64,000 nt of DNA, taken from NCBI RefSeq assembly GCF_014201515.1, contig NZ_JACHEQ010000002.1, forward strand, positions 124,001 to 188,000, written 5' to 3'. The translations under genes were made by a program, and so were the position numbers. Source of the stretch: Anoxybacillus mongoliensis (GTDB lineage: Bacteria > Bacillota > Bacilli > Bacillales > Anoxybacillaceae). Below are positions 8,688 through 18,754 of this stretch, piece by piece. How positions within the stretch are numbered: the stretch's first letter is position 1; every line of letters begins with the position of its first letter. Under the pieces are notes generated by a model. That model searched no databases. It had not been told where the DNA came from and was given only the letters and a program-made list of their open reading frames with translations.

Positions 8688-8702
8688 AAATGTCACCCTT
8701 TT

Positions 8703-9638
8703 TTACAACACTGAAACAAGCTTATCAGCCAACTCAGTCGGTATAAGATCAACCAATTTTCCTTGCAGCCCTTCATAACTTAACAATAAGTTGGAATCCT
8801 GCCAGTAATGAATATACGCAATCTCATCACGCACTTCTAACAACTTGTTTACTAGCGCATCCACATGAAGTTGCACCTCTGAAATGCTTCGCAATCCTTC
8901 TGTTTCTGCTAAACTCACTAAATCTCGCAAGTCCCCTACAAGGAATTCCGGAGAGTTATATTCCACACGTACATATAGGCGTGGATACTGACCGACTTTA
9001 CTGCGAGTCGCACTTAATGGAATAGACTTGATAACCGCCTTGTCAAAAAGATGAATATCTTCATCTGTAAGCCTTGTATGTGCTGCACGATGACCACTAA
9101 TTACCCCATGAAATGCTAAAAACGAGTAGTATACACGATAATCTTTTCCAATGTTGCCGCCATCGTTTTTATCATCCGAGCCAAAATGAGAAGTAATACT
9201 TGCTGACTCCACAAGCGTCACTTTATTTAATGAATATCCCCAGTTGAACTGAACAGGACCAATAAAAGTCATGGAGCTTCCCTTATCCTCAGATTTCAAT
9301 GGCATTGTTGCTCCAAATACTCGAACGTCGATCAATTGATCAAGCATCCATGTTTGTTGTTCTTTTGATAATTTGTTAATATTTACTTTACCATCGTATT
9401 TCTCAAATAAACGTTTAATCCGTTCTGTCGCATTTACCGTCTCCCCATCCACTTTCCCTACAAAAATTTCTTTCCCAATTTGTTCAAAGTAATCACGAAT
9501 ATAGCGCTTCAATCGAACGTCGTTTACTAAGTTTATCGAGCGTTCATAGTCCATGCGTGGACGGTTTTCTTCATCAATGTCACCATTTGGATTTGTTAAT
9601 TTCGCATCATAAAGAAATAAAATATCACTATTGTTCAT
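8703..9638 (-). CDS. cas7: Cas7b, Cascade backbone subunit
   Basis: 311-residue Cas7 of the Csh2-like type I-B group. Several copies polymerise along the crRNA spacer and grip the crRNA and the target strand. The N terminus LYDAKLTNPNGDIDEENRPR is the conserved Cas7/DevR-family opening. The central region (SITSHFGSDDKNDGGNIGKDYRVYYSF interrupted here only by description) fits the RRM-fold core. It lies 24 bp after cas8b and 15 bp before cas5, with a GAGGAGA SD, so cas8b-cas7-cas5 form a tight Cascade block. Confidence 0.93.
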   Translation of the reverse strand: MNNSDILFLYDAKLTNPNGDIDEENRPRMDYERSINLVNDVRLKRYIRDYFEQIGKEIFVGKVDGETVNATERIKRLFEKYDGKVNINKLSKEQQTWMLDQLIDVRVFGATMPLKSEDKGSSMTFIGPVQFNWGYSLNKVTLVESASITSHFGSDDKNDGGNIGKDYRVYYSFLAFHGVISGHRAAHTRLTDEDIHLFDKAVIKSIPLSATRSKVGQYPRLYVRVEYNSPEFLVGDLRDLVSLAETEGLRSISEVQLHVDALVNKLLEVRDEIAYIHYWQDSNLLLSYEGLQGKLVDLIPTELADKLVSVL

Positions 9639-9662
9639 CGCATCTTCTCCTCGCTTTCGACA

Positions 9663-10139
9663 TTATTCTTCATTATCTAATTCTGTCTTGCCTTTTTTGG
9701 CGTTTTCTAAAATTCGTTTTGTTCCATAAGCATAACCAGACAGTAAATAAAAGACGCTTTCACGATCTGACAAACTCCATTTTTCCCGTAGTGCTACATC
9801 TAGTAAATGCTTGTGCGCTGCATAAATCGACTCATTATACAAAGACGCAATTTTCAGTTGGCGAAGTTTTTCAAACACTTCAGTAGAAAGCATCATCACT
9901 TTTTGCTTGTTCATTCCATGGTAATTAATTTTTGATAAAATAGGTTTACTCGCTGTTTTCCCTGCTCTAGCTTGTCCAAGAGCTTCTGACCGTTCGTTAG
10001 ATCTCTTAACCTGTTCTGCCCCAATTCGAGCAATTAAATAACCGAGCAAAAATAACGCTCTTTGTGCAGTCATATAGTTCATCGTTTCCATATATTCCGC
10101 CATTTCTGCATCAGGCAAATCATATAAAATACCTGTCAT
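9663..10139 (-). CDS. cas11b: Cas11b small subunit, nested in cas8b by internal translation start
   Basis: In frame with cas8b, the mRNA carries AAAGGAGGGAA (complement of 10145-10155) followed after GAGAA by ATG at 10139. This is one of the best SD/start pairs in the operon, yet it lies inside a coding region. Translation from it gives 158 residues, MTGILYDLPDAEM to the shared Cas8b C terminus, rich in predicted helix and close to the usual size of Cas11. Independent translation of the small subunit from within the large-subunit gene is known for some type I systems lacking a separate cas11, including I-B. No separate small-subunit gene is present in this operon. The function here is inferred. 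Confidence 0.75.
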   Translation of the reverse strand: MTGILYDLPDAEMAEYMETMNYMTAQRALFLLGYLIARIGAEQVKRSNERSEALGQARAGKTASKPILSKINYHGMNKQKVMMLSTEVFEKLRQLKIASLYNESIYAAHKHLLDVALREKWSLSDRESVFYLLSGYAYGTKRILENAKKGKTELDNEE

Positions 10140-11624
10140 TTCTCTTCCCTCCTTTATTAAATTAAGCCTGTACAAGAGCTTCAAAAATAACTGTGCGTGT
10201 ATCATCGAATCGATAAGTTGAAAATCATTATATTCTTTTTTGCTATTGTATTGATAAAGGTCGTAATTTGCATACATATGAACTTTAGCCAATTGCACAA
10301 ATTGCGTGACAAGCCATTGATAAGAAATAGACTTATTTGTTAACAAAGACTCATAAACATACAATATTTTTCGTTTTTCTAAGTTTTCTCCTCGTTGGGT
10401 ACGCATTGGAATTAAATAATAAATAGCATCTAACCCTAAATTAAATTTTCCACTACTAAAAAAGCGACGCCCAATATCTTCAACATTTCTCATTCCTCTC
10501 CCCAGAGCTCGTAGATAAGTCAAAGGGACGTCGGATATCAGTTTGTTAATCTTTAGAGAAGCTTTCGATTTTGTATAAAAAAGAAAATGTAGAGAAATAT
10601 AATTATCCATTTGCTCTTCAAATAACTTGTAATCTTCAATATCTCTATACAAAAACTCTGCTGTCTCAACTGTTTTCACTGTACGAATGAATCGTCGGAT
10701 ACGTTCACTAATGTCTTGGAGAGGTGTGTTCGCAAATGGAACATCATATAAAAAGTCTGGGATAATATAGCAAGGGAGGCCACTAAAGCGGGTGTTAAAA
10801 TCTCTAAGGATGTATGCTTCCCCAGCCATAATTGCTTGATAGGCTTCTTTGGAAATTGATAAATTTTTTACAAACGATTTTTTATCCAAGTCACTCGCAA
10901 AGCTGATTTTATCATTTATGTAGTAGTTAAACTTTAATTTTGTAGTTTCGCCCGTAACAGGAGCTTTTTTATTTGTAAGCGCACATATACCTTCTTCTGC
11001 GTCCTTAAATACACTAAACTTTTCAGAAATCACCAATCTCTCGTACTCTGGTTGCTTCACAATAAGCTTGCCATCAATAGCTAAAGAATATAAAAGAACA
11101 TCTTTGCTGTTTACGTGTGCTTCTTTTTCAACAAAATGCTGAAACTGCTTAGCTACCTCACTAACTGCTTTTTTTCCGTCTACTTCCGTCAACGTACCGC
11201 CAATATAGATTGGATTAAACACATAACGATATCTCTCATCTGATTTTTTAGTAGCGCCAAGATCAAGAAAGAACAATTGATGAGCTTCTTTTAGAAGACG
11301 ATAATAAGAGTCTTCTCGATCCCAGCGCTCAAGTAAGTTCGGAATTGTTTGTCCTAGTAAATATTCGATGTTTCTTACAGTACCGTACCACTGCGGGCTT
11401 GCTGCTCCATCTGCTGTTCCGATCCACAAGAGATCGGTAGAAGTAGATGATCCGATCTCTTTTAGGGACAGTTGAACCTTTTTCGTTTGCAGTGACAGAT
11501 CGATGATAACGGCATATTTTATAGTATCATCCGGCTTTTCAAGCGGTAACGTTATAGCTTGTACTATAGAAGGATTTTCATCGATCATATACTTATGACC
11601 TAGAGAGTAAATAGTTTTAATCAT
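9663..11624 (-). CDS. cas8b: Cas8b, large Cascade subunit
   Basis: 653-residue protein at the head of the operon, in the position and size class of Cas8b (Csh1-like), the type I-B signature subunit that recognises the PAM and recruits Cas3. Sequence similarity within Cas8 families is low, so the call rests on size, on position before cas7-cas5, and on fit to the Csh1 pattern. ATG 11624 has AGGTGG five bases upstream; the GTG at 11633 is inside that SD. A strong internal SD and ATG at 10139 mark a nested small-subunit gene in its last 158 codons. Confidence 0.88.
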   Translation of the reverse strand: MIKTIYSLGHKYMIDENPSIVQAITLPLEKPDDTIKYAVIIDLSLQTKKVQLSLKEIGSSTSTDLLWIGTADGAASPQWYGTVRNIEYLLGQTIPNLLERWDREDSYYRLLKEAHQLFFLDLGATKKSDERYRYVFNPIYIGGTLTEVDGKKAVSEVAKQFQHFVEKEAHVNSKDVLLYSLAIDGKLIVKQPEYERLVISEKFSVFKDAEEGICALTNKKAPVTGETTKLKFNYYINDKISFASDLDKKSFVKNLSISKEAYQAIMAGEAYILRDFNTRFSGLPCYIIPDFLYDVPFANTPLQDISERIRRFIRTVKTVETAEFLYRDIEDYKLFEEQMDNYISLHFLFYTKSKASLKINKLISDVPLTYLRALGRGMRNVEDIGRRFFSSGKFNLGLDAIYYLIPMRTQRGENLEKRKILYVYESLLTNKSISYQWLVTQFVQLAKVHMYANYDLYQYNSKKEYNDFQLIDSMIHAQLFLKLLYRLNLIKEGREMTGILYDLPDAEMAEYMETMNYMTAQRALFLLGYLIARIGAEQVKRSNERSEALGQARAGKTASKPILSKINYHGMNKQKVMMLSTEVFEKLRQLKIASLYNESIYAAHKHLLDVALREKWSLSDRESVFYLLSGYAYGTKRILENAKKGKTELDNEE

Positions 11625-11645
11625 AGCAACCACCTACTTCAGTGC

Positions 11646-11692
11646 AAAATAGCATAAAAATAAATTTTGTCTAAAAAGATATTTTTATATCT
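11646..11692 (-). promoter_or_regulatory. Candidate cas operon promoter with upstream palindrome
   Basis: On the minus strand TAGACA (11668-11673) and an extended -10 TGC-TATTTT (TATTTT at 11646-11651) are 16 bp apart, about 22 bp before the cas8b ATG. A perfect palindrome AGATAT-TTTT-ATATCT (11677-11692) lies just upstream of the -35 and could bind a regulator. The boxes are weak matches. The rest of the 312-bp gap up to 11936 is AT-rich and shows only the divergent nuclease promoter. Confidence 0.4.
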
Positions 11693-11862
11693 CATCCTAT
11701 GTAACGATTCTACCGAAAAAGAAAAGAAAATGTTGTCGTTTTTTGTCAAATAAAACTAAATTTCAATAAATTTTCATAATTTAAAACATGACATATTCAA
11801 TCATTATATTAATAAATTCGAAATCAGAAGCTCCCAAATATCCATCTATCTTCTTCATTTTC

Positions 11863-11891
11863 TTGACATAATATTTAAATATACAAATAAT
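11863..11891 (+). promoter_or_regulatory. Sigma-A promoter of the secreted nuclease gene
   Basis: TTGACA (11863-11868) and AATAAT (11886-11891) are separated by 17 bp, about 45 bp before the TTG start of the nuclease gene. It is divergent from the cas operon. Confidence 0.65.
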
Positions 11892-11936
11892 AGGAACGGG
11901 AGCAAAAAATATAGAGGACAAAGGAGGAAGTTCATT

Positions 11937-12560
11937 TTGTTTAGAGCCGTATTTTCTTTTCTCATCTCTTTCACTATTCTCTTTGCTTCTTCTGCATACG
12001 CCCATCCCGGAAAAACAGATGCAAACGGCGGGCATACTTGTCGAACAAATTGTGAAAAATGGGGGCTAAAAACGGGAGAGTATCATTATCATGATAAAAA
12101 CGGCAACATTATTCGCCAAAAAAGTAAAGCCACGGGTGTTCCTGCTATTCGTGTAAATTCAAAACATATCGTAAAAGTCATTCGTGTAGTAGATGGCGAC
12201 ACGATCGATGTACGCTTCTCTAACGGTGCAACATCGCGTGTTCGTTTCATTGGTGTTAATACCCCAGAAACCGTCCATCCTCAAAAACCAGTCGAGAAAT
12301 ATGGGAAAGAAGCGTCTAACTATACGAAAAAACGATTAACTAACAAAACTGTCACACTCGAATTTGATGTCGGGGTAAAAGATAAATACGGTCGATTCCT
12401 AGCATACGTTTGGATTGGAAAAGAGCTTTACAACGAAACGCTCGTCAAAGACGGATACGCACGCGTGATGACAATTCAACCAAATGTCAAGTATCAACAA
12501 CGTTTTCTTGAGGCTGAACGAAAAGCACGCCAACAGAAGAAAGGTCTCTGGAACGCATAA
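11937..12560 (+). CDS. Secreted YHYH-domain thermonuclease (staphylococcal nuclease fold)
   Basis: 207-residue exported nuclease. A signal peptide ends at about AYA22. A YHYH segment follows (HPGKTDANGGHTC to EYHYH, 23-52), and then an SNase domain (75-207) with VDGDT (D86, D88), R103, NTPET (E111) and DKYGR (R153). In S. aureus nuclease the residue matching N108 is a calcium-binding aspartate, so metal binding may differ. The family hydrolyses DNA and RNA outside the cell with calcium. The start is TTG with AAGGAGGAAG about six bases upstream. It stands alone on the plus strand between the cas operon and array 2 and ends in its own terminator. A direct role in CRISPR immunity is not implied by the signal peptide; nutrient scavenging or DNA processing are alternatives. 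Confidence 0.88.
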   Translation: MFRAVFSFLISFTILFASSAYAHPGKTDANGGHTCRTNCEKWGLKTGEYHYHDKNGNIIRQKSKATGVPAIRVNSKHIVKVIRVVDGDTIDVRFSNGATSRVRFIGVNTPETVHPQKPVEKYGKEASNYTKKRLTNKTVTLEFDVGVKDKYGRFLAYVWIGKELYNETLVKDGYARVMTIQPNVKYQQRFLEAERKARQQKKGLWNA

Positions 12561-12567
12561 ACAACAT

Positions 12568-12604
12568 AAAAGCTGTTCCGAAGTGTTGCTCGGAACAGCT
12601 TTTT
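12568..12604 (+). terminator. Terminator of the nuclease gene
   Basis: A 14-bp stem AAAAGCTGTTCCGA (12568-12581) / TCGGAACAGCTTTT (12590-12603) plus T tract. Its 3' arm overlaps the degenerate terminal repeat of array 2. Confidence 0.9.
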
Positions 12605-12628
12605 AATCCTTATAGGTACGATACAAAT
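12599..12628 (-). repeat. Degenerate leader-distal repeat of array 2
   Basis: Matches the 30-bp repeat at 24 positions and differs at repeat positions 1, 5, 6, 8, 13 and 30. A 38-bp spacer (12629-12666) separates it from the first intact repeat. Decay of the terminal repeat is normal at the old end of an array. Confidence 0.9.
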
Positions 12629-12666
12629 TCTCCTTTCGCCTGAATGCCCATTTGGCGCAAATGATC

Positions 12667-14604
12667 GTTTCAATTCCTCATAGGTACGATACAAACTGGC
12701 CACTTGCGACGCATATCCTGTCGGCAGGCGGAAGGGTTTCAATTCCTCATAGGTACGATACAAACTTTGTCCGCATGGTTTTATACATTGGGGGTTGCAC
12801 AAGGGTTTCAATTCCTCATAGGTACGATACAAACCATGAAATCAATCCGAATTTTAACACCTCAACTTGATTGTTTCAATTCCTCATAGGTACGATACAA
12901 ACTGAAAGCAAGCCTAAAAAATTTTCTTACATTATCTTTGTTGTTTCAATTCCTCATAGGTACGATACAAACGTAGTGTTTATTTGGTTTGTACCGATCT
13001 TTATTGCGGTGTTTCAATTCCTCATAGGTACGATACAAACTTGCCTAAATTATAATGTTCTTCGTGTATCCATATCGCAGTTTCAATTCCTCATAGGTAC
13101 GATACAAACCCCTTCTGCTGGATATTGACGTGGTTGGTCGTGCACAAGGTTTCAATTCCTCATAGGTACGATACAAACCTTTTCAGCGTTCTGATCGTCT
13201 TGAGTGGATAAAGTTTTGTTTCAATTCCTCATAGGTACGATACAAACTAGCTGGGTCATCATGCCATCCTTTACAGAAGACAAGTTTCAATTCCTCATAG
13301 GTACGATACAAACCGGGATTGGTTGGAAATGTTTCAGATATTAGATGGGAGTTTCAATTCCTCATAGGTACGATACAAACTCTTGGCTGAAGCATTTTCT
13401 CGAATCGGAAAACAGTTTCAATTCCTCATAGGTACGATACAAACGCGAACGACCATGCGATACTGTGTCCAGCAATGATTTTGGTTTCAATTCCTCATAG
13501 GTACGATACAAACCTTCATTCGTTAAGCTGACTTCTCTGCGCTCCAGCGGGGTTTCAATTCCTCATAGGTACGATACAAACTCGTTTGCAAAGCAAAAAA
13601 TACGAAATAAACGAGAACAGGTTTCAATTCCTCATAGGTACGATACAAACGCACTTCGTCCGATCTCGAATGGTGCATATTCCTTCGTTTCAATTCCTCA
13701 TAGGTACGATACAAACAGGCTAGGCACTTCGAGGAAATTTCCATATCTGACGGTTGTTTCAATTCCTCATAGGTACGATACAAACTAGTATGACCATCGA
13801 AAAAAACCGCAATACCACCGAATCTAGTTTCAATTCCTCATAGGTACGATACAAACTGTGCAGCTGGCGGAGCACTCGGTTGTGCAGCTGGTTCTGGTTT
13901 CAATTCCTCATAGGTACGATACAAACTTGATATGACGCGGATGTATAAAAAATTGCATGCGATAGTTTCAATTCCTCATAGGTACGATACAAACTTGTTG
14001 CCGATCAAATGGATGATATAAATTACGTAGTTTCAATTCCTCATAGGTACGATACAAACCGAAACGCGGCGCAGAAGGCGGAACATCGAGAAACTTTAGT
14101 TTCAATTCCTCATAGGTACGATACAAACATAAGAAAGGGTGTTAAGTATGGTTGAACAAGTATTCTTGTTTCAATTCCTCATAGGTACGATACAAACACA
14201 AATGCGATCCATGCTGTTTTAAACGAAATGCCTAGTTTCAATTCCTCATAGGTACGATACAAACAAAACTCGCTGACGCTCGTTTTTTGTCCGCTTACTC
14301 GGAAGTTTCAATTCCTCATAGGTACGATACAAACCGTTTCAGCTTTTTCCTCGTTGCCGATCGTTTCAGCATAGTTTCAATTCCTCATAGGTACGATACA
14401 AACTAAGCAGATTGAACACGCGACTGGTCAAGTCCCGACTGAGTTTCAATTCCTCATAGGTACGATACAAAACGCGAAAGCACAAGCTAATATGAACGCA
14501 TTAAAAGAGTTTCAATTCCTCATAGGTACGATACAAAACCTTTATATCAGTCACATTTTCCCGAAACGTCAACGGTTTCAATTCCTCATAGGTACGATAC
14601 AAAC
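12667..14604 (-). CRISPR. CRISPR array 2, 29 repeats plus the terminal degenerate one
   Basis: Same 30-bp repeat and orientation as array 1. Repeat starts run 12667, 12736, 12805 and so on to 14443, 14509, 14575. Spacers are 34-41 bp, with 29 in all when the one next to the degenerate repeat is counted. The repeats at 14443 and 14509, second and third from the leader, end in A instead of C on the plus strand (or carry one inserted A). The fourth spacer from the leader (14335-14373) is identical to array 1 spacer 2300-2338. Spacer 14129-14167 contains an SD-ATG pair, as if taken from the start of a foreign gene. Spacer 13857-13896 contains the 10-mer TGTGCAGCTG twice. No cas gene flanks the leader side. 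Confidence 0.99.
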
Positions 14605-14779
14605 CAAAAAAGTGTTGATAGATCAACATATGGAAAAGCTATACAACGTCATTATACATACATTTGAAAATTCAGTCAATAGTCTATATCCGTTGATACA
14701 ACTGAAAAAATTGCAACATACAAGTTATCGTCGATCCCCCGGGGTTTTTGCAAGATTGGAGGTCGACGACAGTTGTGAA
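14605..14779 (-). promoter_or_regulatory. Leader of CRISPR array 2
   Basis: Homologous to the array 1 leader over its whole length, with about 19 differences in 175 positions by eye. The proximal palindrome is TGTTGAT-AG-ATCAACA (14613-14628), 8 bp from the repeat. The distal inverted repeat is ATCGTCGA (14727-14734) / TCGACGAC (14763-14770) and the block between the arms is unchanged. Confidence 0.9.
14651..14679 (-). promoter_or_regulatory. Sigma-A promoter of CRISPR array 2
   Basis: TTGACT (14674-14679) and TATAAT (14651-14656) on the minus strand, 17 bp apart, identical in boxes and spacing to the array 1 promoter. Array 2 is therefore expected to be transcribed independently of the cas operon. 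Confidence 0.85.
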
Positions 14780-14800
14780 GTTTGTCACAAATGAATTGTA

Positions 14801-14832
14801 TTAAAAACAGCCTCCGATTTGGAGACTGTTTT
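14801..14832 (-). terminator. Terminator after the 27-residue membrane peptide gene
   Basis: Stem AAAACAGcCTCC (14804-14815) / GGAGaCTGTTTT (14821-14832) with one mismatch, followed on the minus strand by TTTTTAA. It overlaps the peptide stop codon and shields the array 2 leader from upstream transcription. Confidence 0.75.
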
Positions 14833-14914
14833 ATGCTTCGGCGTTCACTTCCGCGATAATAACAAAGCCGATGACGGCTGTAATGACTAGGCCTGTAATC
14901 ATCCACATCATCAT
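14831..14914 (-). CDS. 27-residue single-pass membrane peptide
   Basis: A short frame reads MMMWMITGLVITAVIGFVII followed by AEVNAEA: one continuous hydrophobic helix with a short acidic tail. AAAGGGGGA lies just upstream of the three tandem ATGs at 14906-14914, and an intrinsic terminator overlaps the stop, so it has the layout of a real small gene. It sits between yrhC and the array 2 leader, on the same strand as the mcc operon. I do not recognise a family. Possible roles are a small membrane-protein regulator or a sporulation peptide; a toxin is less likely since no antisense RNA is seen. Function unknown. Confidence 0.6.
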   Translation of the reverse strand: MMMWMITGLVITAVIGFVIIAEVNAEA

Positions 14915-14976
14915 GCATTCCCCCTTTGCCCATTTTCTTTTATTTTACACGTTTTTGTTTCGTTCGAAAATGGGGT

Positions 14977-15207
14977 TTATGCTTCTTCTTCTATTTTTCG
15001 TGCATATATGTGTGAACGGTGAGAGAAAAAAATAGAGGCGAGCATGAGAATAAACACGGCTCCAAGCACAAGCGGCCGCTTTGCTTCGTCGATAGCGTTT
15101 GGAATCAATGTTCCGATATATAAAAACGCACTAAGCGCAAATAAAACGAGGCTGTATGCTTTATAGTCACGCGCTTTTCCTAACCAATGTCGCTTTTGTT
15201 GTTCCAA
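14977..15207 (-). CDS. yrhC: YrhC-family membrane protein
   Basis: 76 residues with two predicted membrane helices (about 19-35 and 43-60) and charged ends. It matches the small YrhC protein that closes the mccA-mccB operon in B. subtilis; its function is unknown. The start is TTG 15207 with AAAGGGGG about nine bases upstream. It follows mccB by 63 bp, and the intervening RNA can fold so that this SD is paired. It is the last gene of the conserved synteny block before the CRISPR island, which occupies the place where B. subtilis has other yrh genes. Confidence 0.85.
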   Translation of the reverse strand: MEQQKRHWLGKARDYKAYSLVLFALSAFLYIGTLIPNAIDEAKRPLVLGAVFILMLASIFFSHRSHIYARKIEEEA

Positions 15208-15214
15208 AACAACC

Positions 15215-15262
15215 GTCCCCCTTTCCTTCTTTCAATGTATCATAGAAAAGAAAAAAGGGGAC
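15215..15262 (-). promoter_or_regulatory. mRNA hairpin covering the yrhC ribosome binding site
   Basis: The two arms (15245-15262, GTCCCCTTTTTTC side on the mRNA; 15215-15233, ending AAAGGGGGAC) are near-complementary pyrimidine and purine runs with a short loop. The 3' arm contains the yrhC SD. It may lower yrhC translation or protect the mccB mRNA end. Confidence 0.4.
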
Positions 15263-15270
15263 GATGTAAT

Positions 15271-17329
<2,059 letters not shown>

Positions 17330-17373
17330 GTTGTAACCTCCCAAAAGATGAAAAGAAGGAGAGGGGGGCTCTC

Positions 17374-18072
17374 CTATTTGTTTAATTCATTTACCATCAA
17401 TTGCACAAGTTCAGATGAATGAAGGGCTGCTTTTTGTAAAAATTGTTCAAACGATACGTTAGACTCTTTACCAGCGATGTCTGATAATGCGCGAATGACG
17501 ACAAACGGGACGGCAAATTGATGGCATACTTGCGCAATCGCAGCAGCTTCCATTTCAACAGCATATAAGTCTGGAAATTGTGTGCGCACAAAATCGACGC
17601 GCGCTGGATCGTGCATAAATGAATCGCCTGTCGCAATTAATCCTTTTGCCACTTGAATGTCACGAATGTGGGCTGCGCTCGTTTCAGCCGCTTGTACTAA
17701 TCGCTCATCGGCAACATATCGCGCTGGCATGCCTGGCACTTGACCGTAAGCGTACCCGAATGCAGTGACGTCAACATCATGATGAACAACTTCTGTCGAA
17801 ATGACGATATCTCCGACGTTTAATGATGGAGCAAAACCGCCAGCAGAGCCTGTATTAATTACAACATCTGGCGCAAAACGTTCTAATAAAATGGTTGTCG
17901 ACATCGCCGCGTTTACTTTCCCGATGCCTGATTTTAATAAAACGACATTTGCCCCATCTAACGTGCCGCTATAAAAAGAACAATTCGCCACCGTCGTTTC
18001 TTTTCGATCGGCAATTTTTTCGCGCAAAATCGCCACTTCTTCTTCCATCGCTCCAATGATTGCTATTTTCAT
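17374..18072 (-). CDS. mtnN: Methylthioadenosine/S-adenosylhomocysteine nucleosidase
   Basis: 232 residues. It hydrolyses S-adenosylhomocysteine and methylthioadenosine to adenine plus the ribosyl thiol, feeding homocysteine to MccA. Family hallmarks are [13 protein letters not shown] at the N terminus, NTGSAGGF, the [14 protein letters not shown] segment with the ribose-binding Met-Glu, and the catalytic aspartate in [12 protein letters not shown] 18072 follows GAGGTTG; a longer upstream frame has no better SD. It lies between yrrT and mccA in the same order as in B. subtilis. Confidence 0.96.
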   Translation of the reverse strand: MKIAIIGAMEEEVAILREKIADRKETTVANCSFYSGTLDGANVVLLKSGIGKVNAAMSTTILLERFAPDVVINTGSAGGFAPSLNVGDIVISTEVVHHDVDVTAFGYAYGQVPGMPARYVADERLVQAAETSAAHIRDIQVAKGLIATGDSFMHDPARVDFVRTQFPDLYAVEMEAAAIAQVCHQFAVPFVVIRALSDIAGKESNVSFEQFLQKAALHSSELVQLMVNELNK

Positions 18073-18090
18073 CGTTTCAACCTCTTTCAC

Positions 18091-18729
18091 TTATTGTTTG
18101 ACAGCTTCCATCAACCAAACGAAACGATTCATTGGCGTAAAAGTGACAGTAAAACCATTTATTGTAAATATACGTTCAAGAATAGGAATTGTCGTGTAAT
18201 ATTCACGTTGTAAGTCTTCTGCTAAGTCGACAAATCCTTTTTGTTTTGCTTCTGCAATCATCGCCTCATACGCCTCGCGATCAATGAACGCTGTATCAGC
18301 AAACACTATTTTACCACCTTTCCGAAGAAGTGCGCTATATTTGCCGATCGCTTCTTCTTTTTCCTTATCTGTTAAATGATGAAAAGCGTATGTGCTCACG
18401 ATCGTATCGACCGGTTCATTCGGCAAAGAAAAATGTAAAAAGTCTCCGTCTTCAATCGACACATTCGAAAGTTTTTCTTTCGCAAGTTCACGCATTGGTG
18501 CAGACGGTTCAATGCCATATACCGTTTTGTTCGCCTCAATTAGTTTTTTCGTTAAATTTCCTGTCCCAACGCCAAACTCTAAAACGACGTTCCCGCTTTT
18601 TTCAACAACTGTATTTAAAATCGTTTCATATCCGTCAAATACGTCACGGTATTGCTCATCGTGCCCGTATACAGACGAATCGTACGATTGTGCCCAATTC
18701 TCAAAGATGTCTAAAAATTCACGTCCCAT
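18091..18729 (-). CDS. yrrT: SAM-dependent methyltransferase YrrT
   Basis: 212 residues with a class I methyltransferase fold: motif [13 protein letters not shown], the acidic SAM ribose residue in [10 protein letters not shown], and the [14 protein letters not shown] motif. It is the first gene of the yrrT-mtnN-mccA-mccB-yrhC operon, suggesting a step that produces S-adenosylhomocysteine for recycling; the substrate is unknown. ATG 18729 is preceded by GGAGTG and gives MGREFLDIF, as in the B. subtilis protein. An AT-rich dyad covering the likely -10 lies at 18755-18779. Confidence 0.9.
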   Translation of the reverse strand: MGREFLDIFENWAQSYDSSVYGHDEQYRDVFDGYETILNTVVEKSGNVVLEFGVGTGNLTKKLIEANKTVYGIEPSAPMRELAKEKLSNVSIEDGDFLHFSLPNEPVDTIVSTYAFHHLTDKEKEEAIGKYSALLRKGGKIVFADTAFIDREAYEAMIAEAKQKGFVDLAEDLQREYYTTIPILERIFTINGFTVTFTPMNRFVWLMEAVKQ

Positions 18730-18754
18730 GATGTCACACTCCATAAAATATAAT

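Noticed and set aside
11781-12035. 84-codon minus-strand frame across the cas-nuclease intergenic region
   Set aside because: It has no SD, overlaps the nuclease signal peptide antisense, and covers the nuclease promoter.
14265-14304. Spacer resembling a terminator (CGCTGACGCTCG then TTTTTT)
   Set aside because: Length and position are those of a normal spacer; the T run is on the plus strand, opposite to array transcription.
698-14604. Self-targeting spacers against genes in this window
   Set aside because: I noticed none, but a full comparison of 58 spacers against both strands was not possible by eye; a nucleotide search would be needed.
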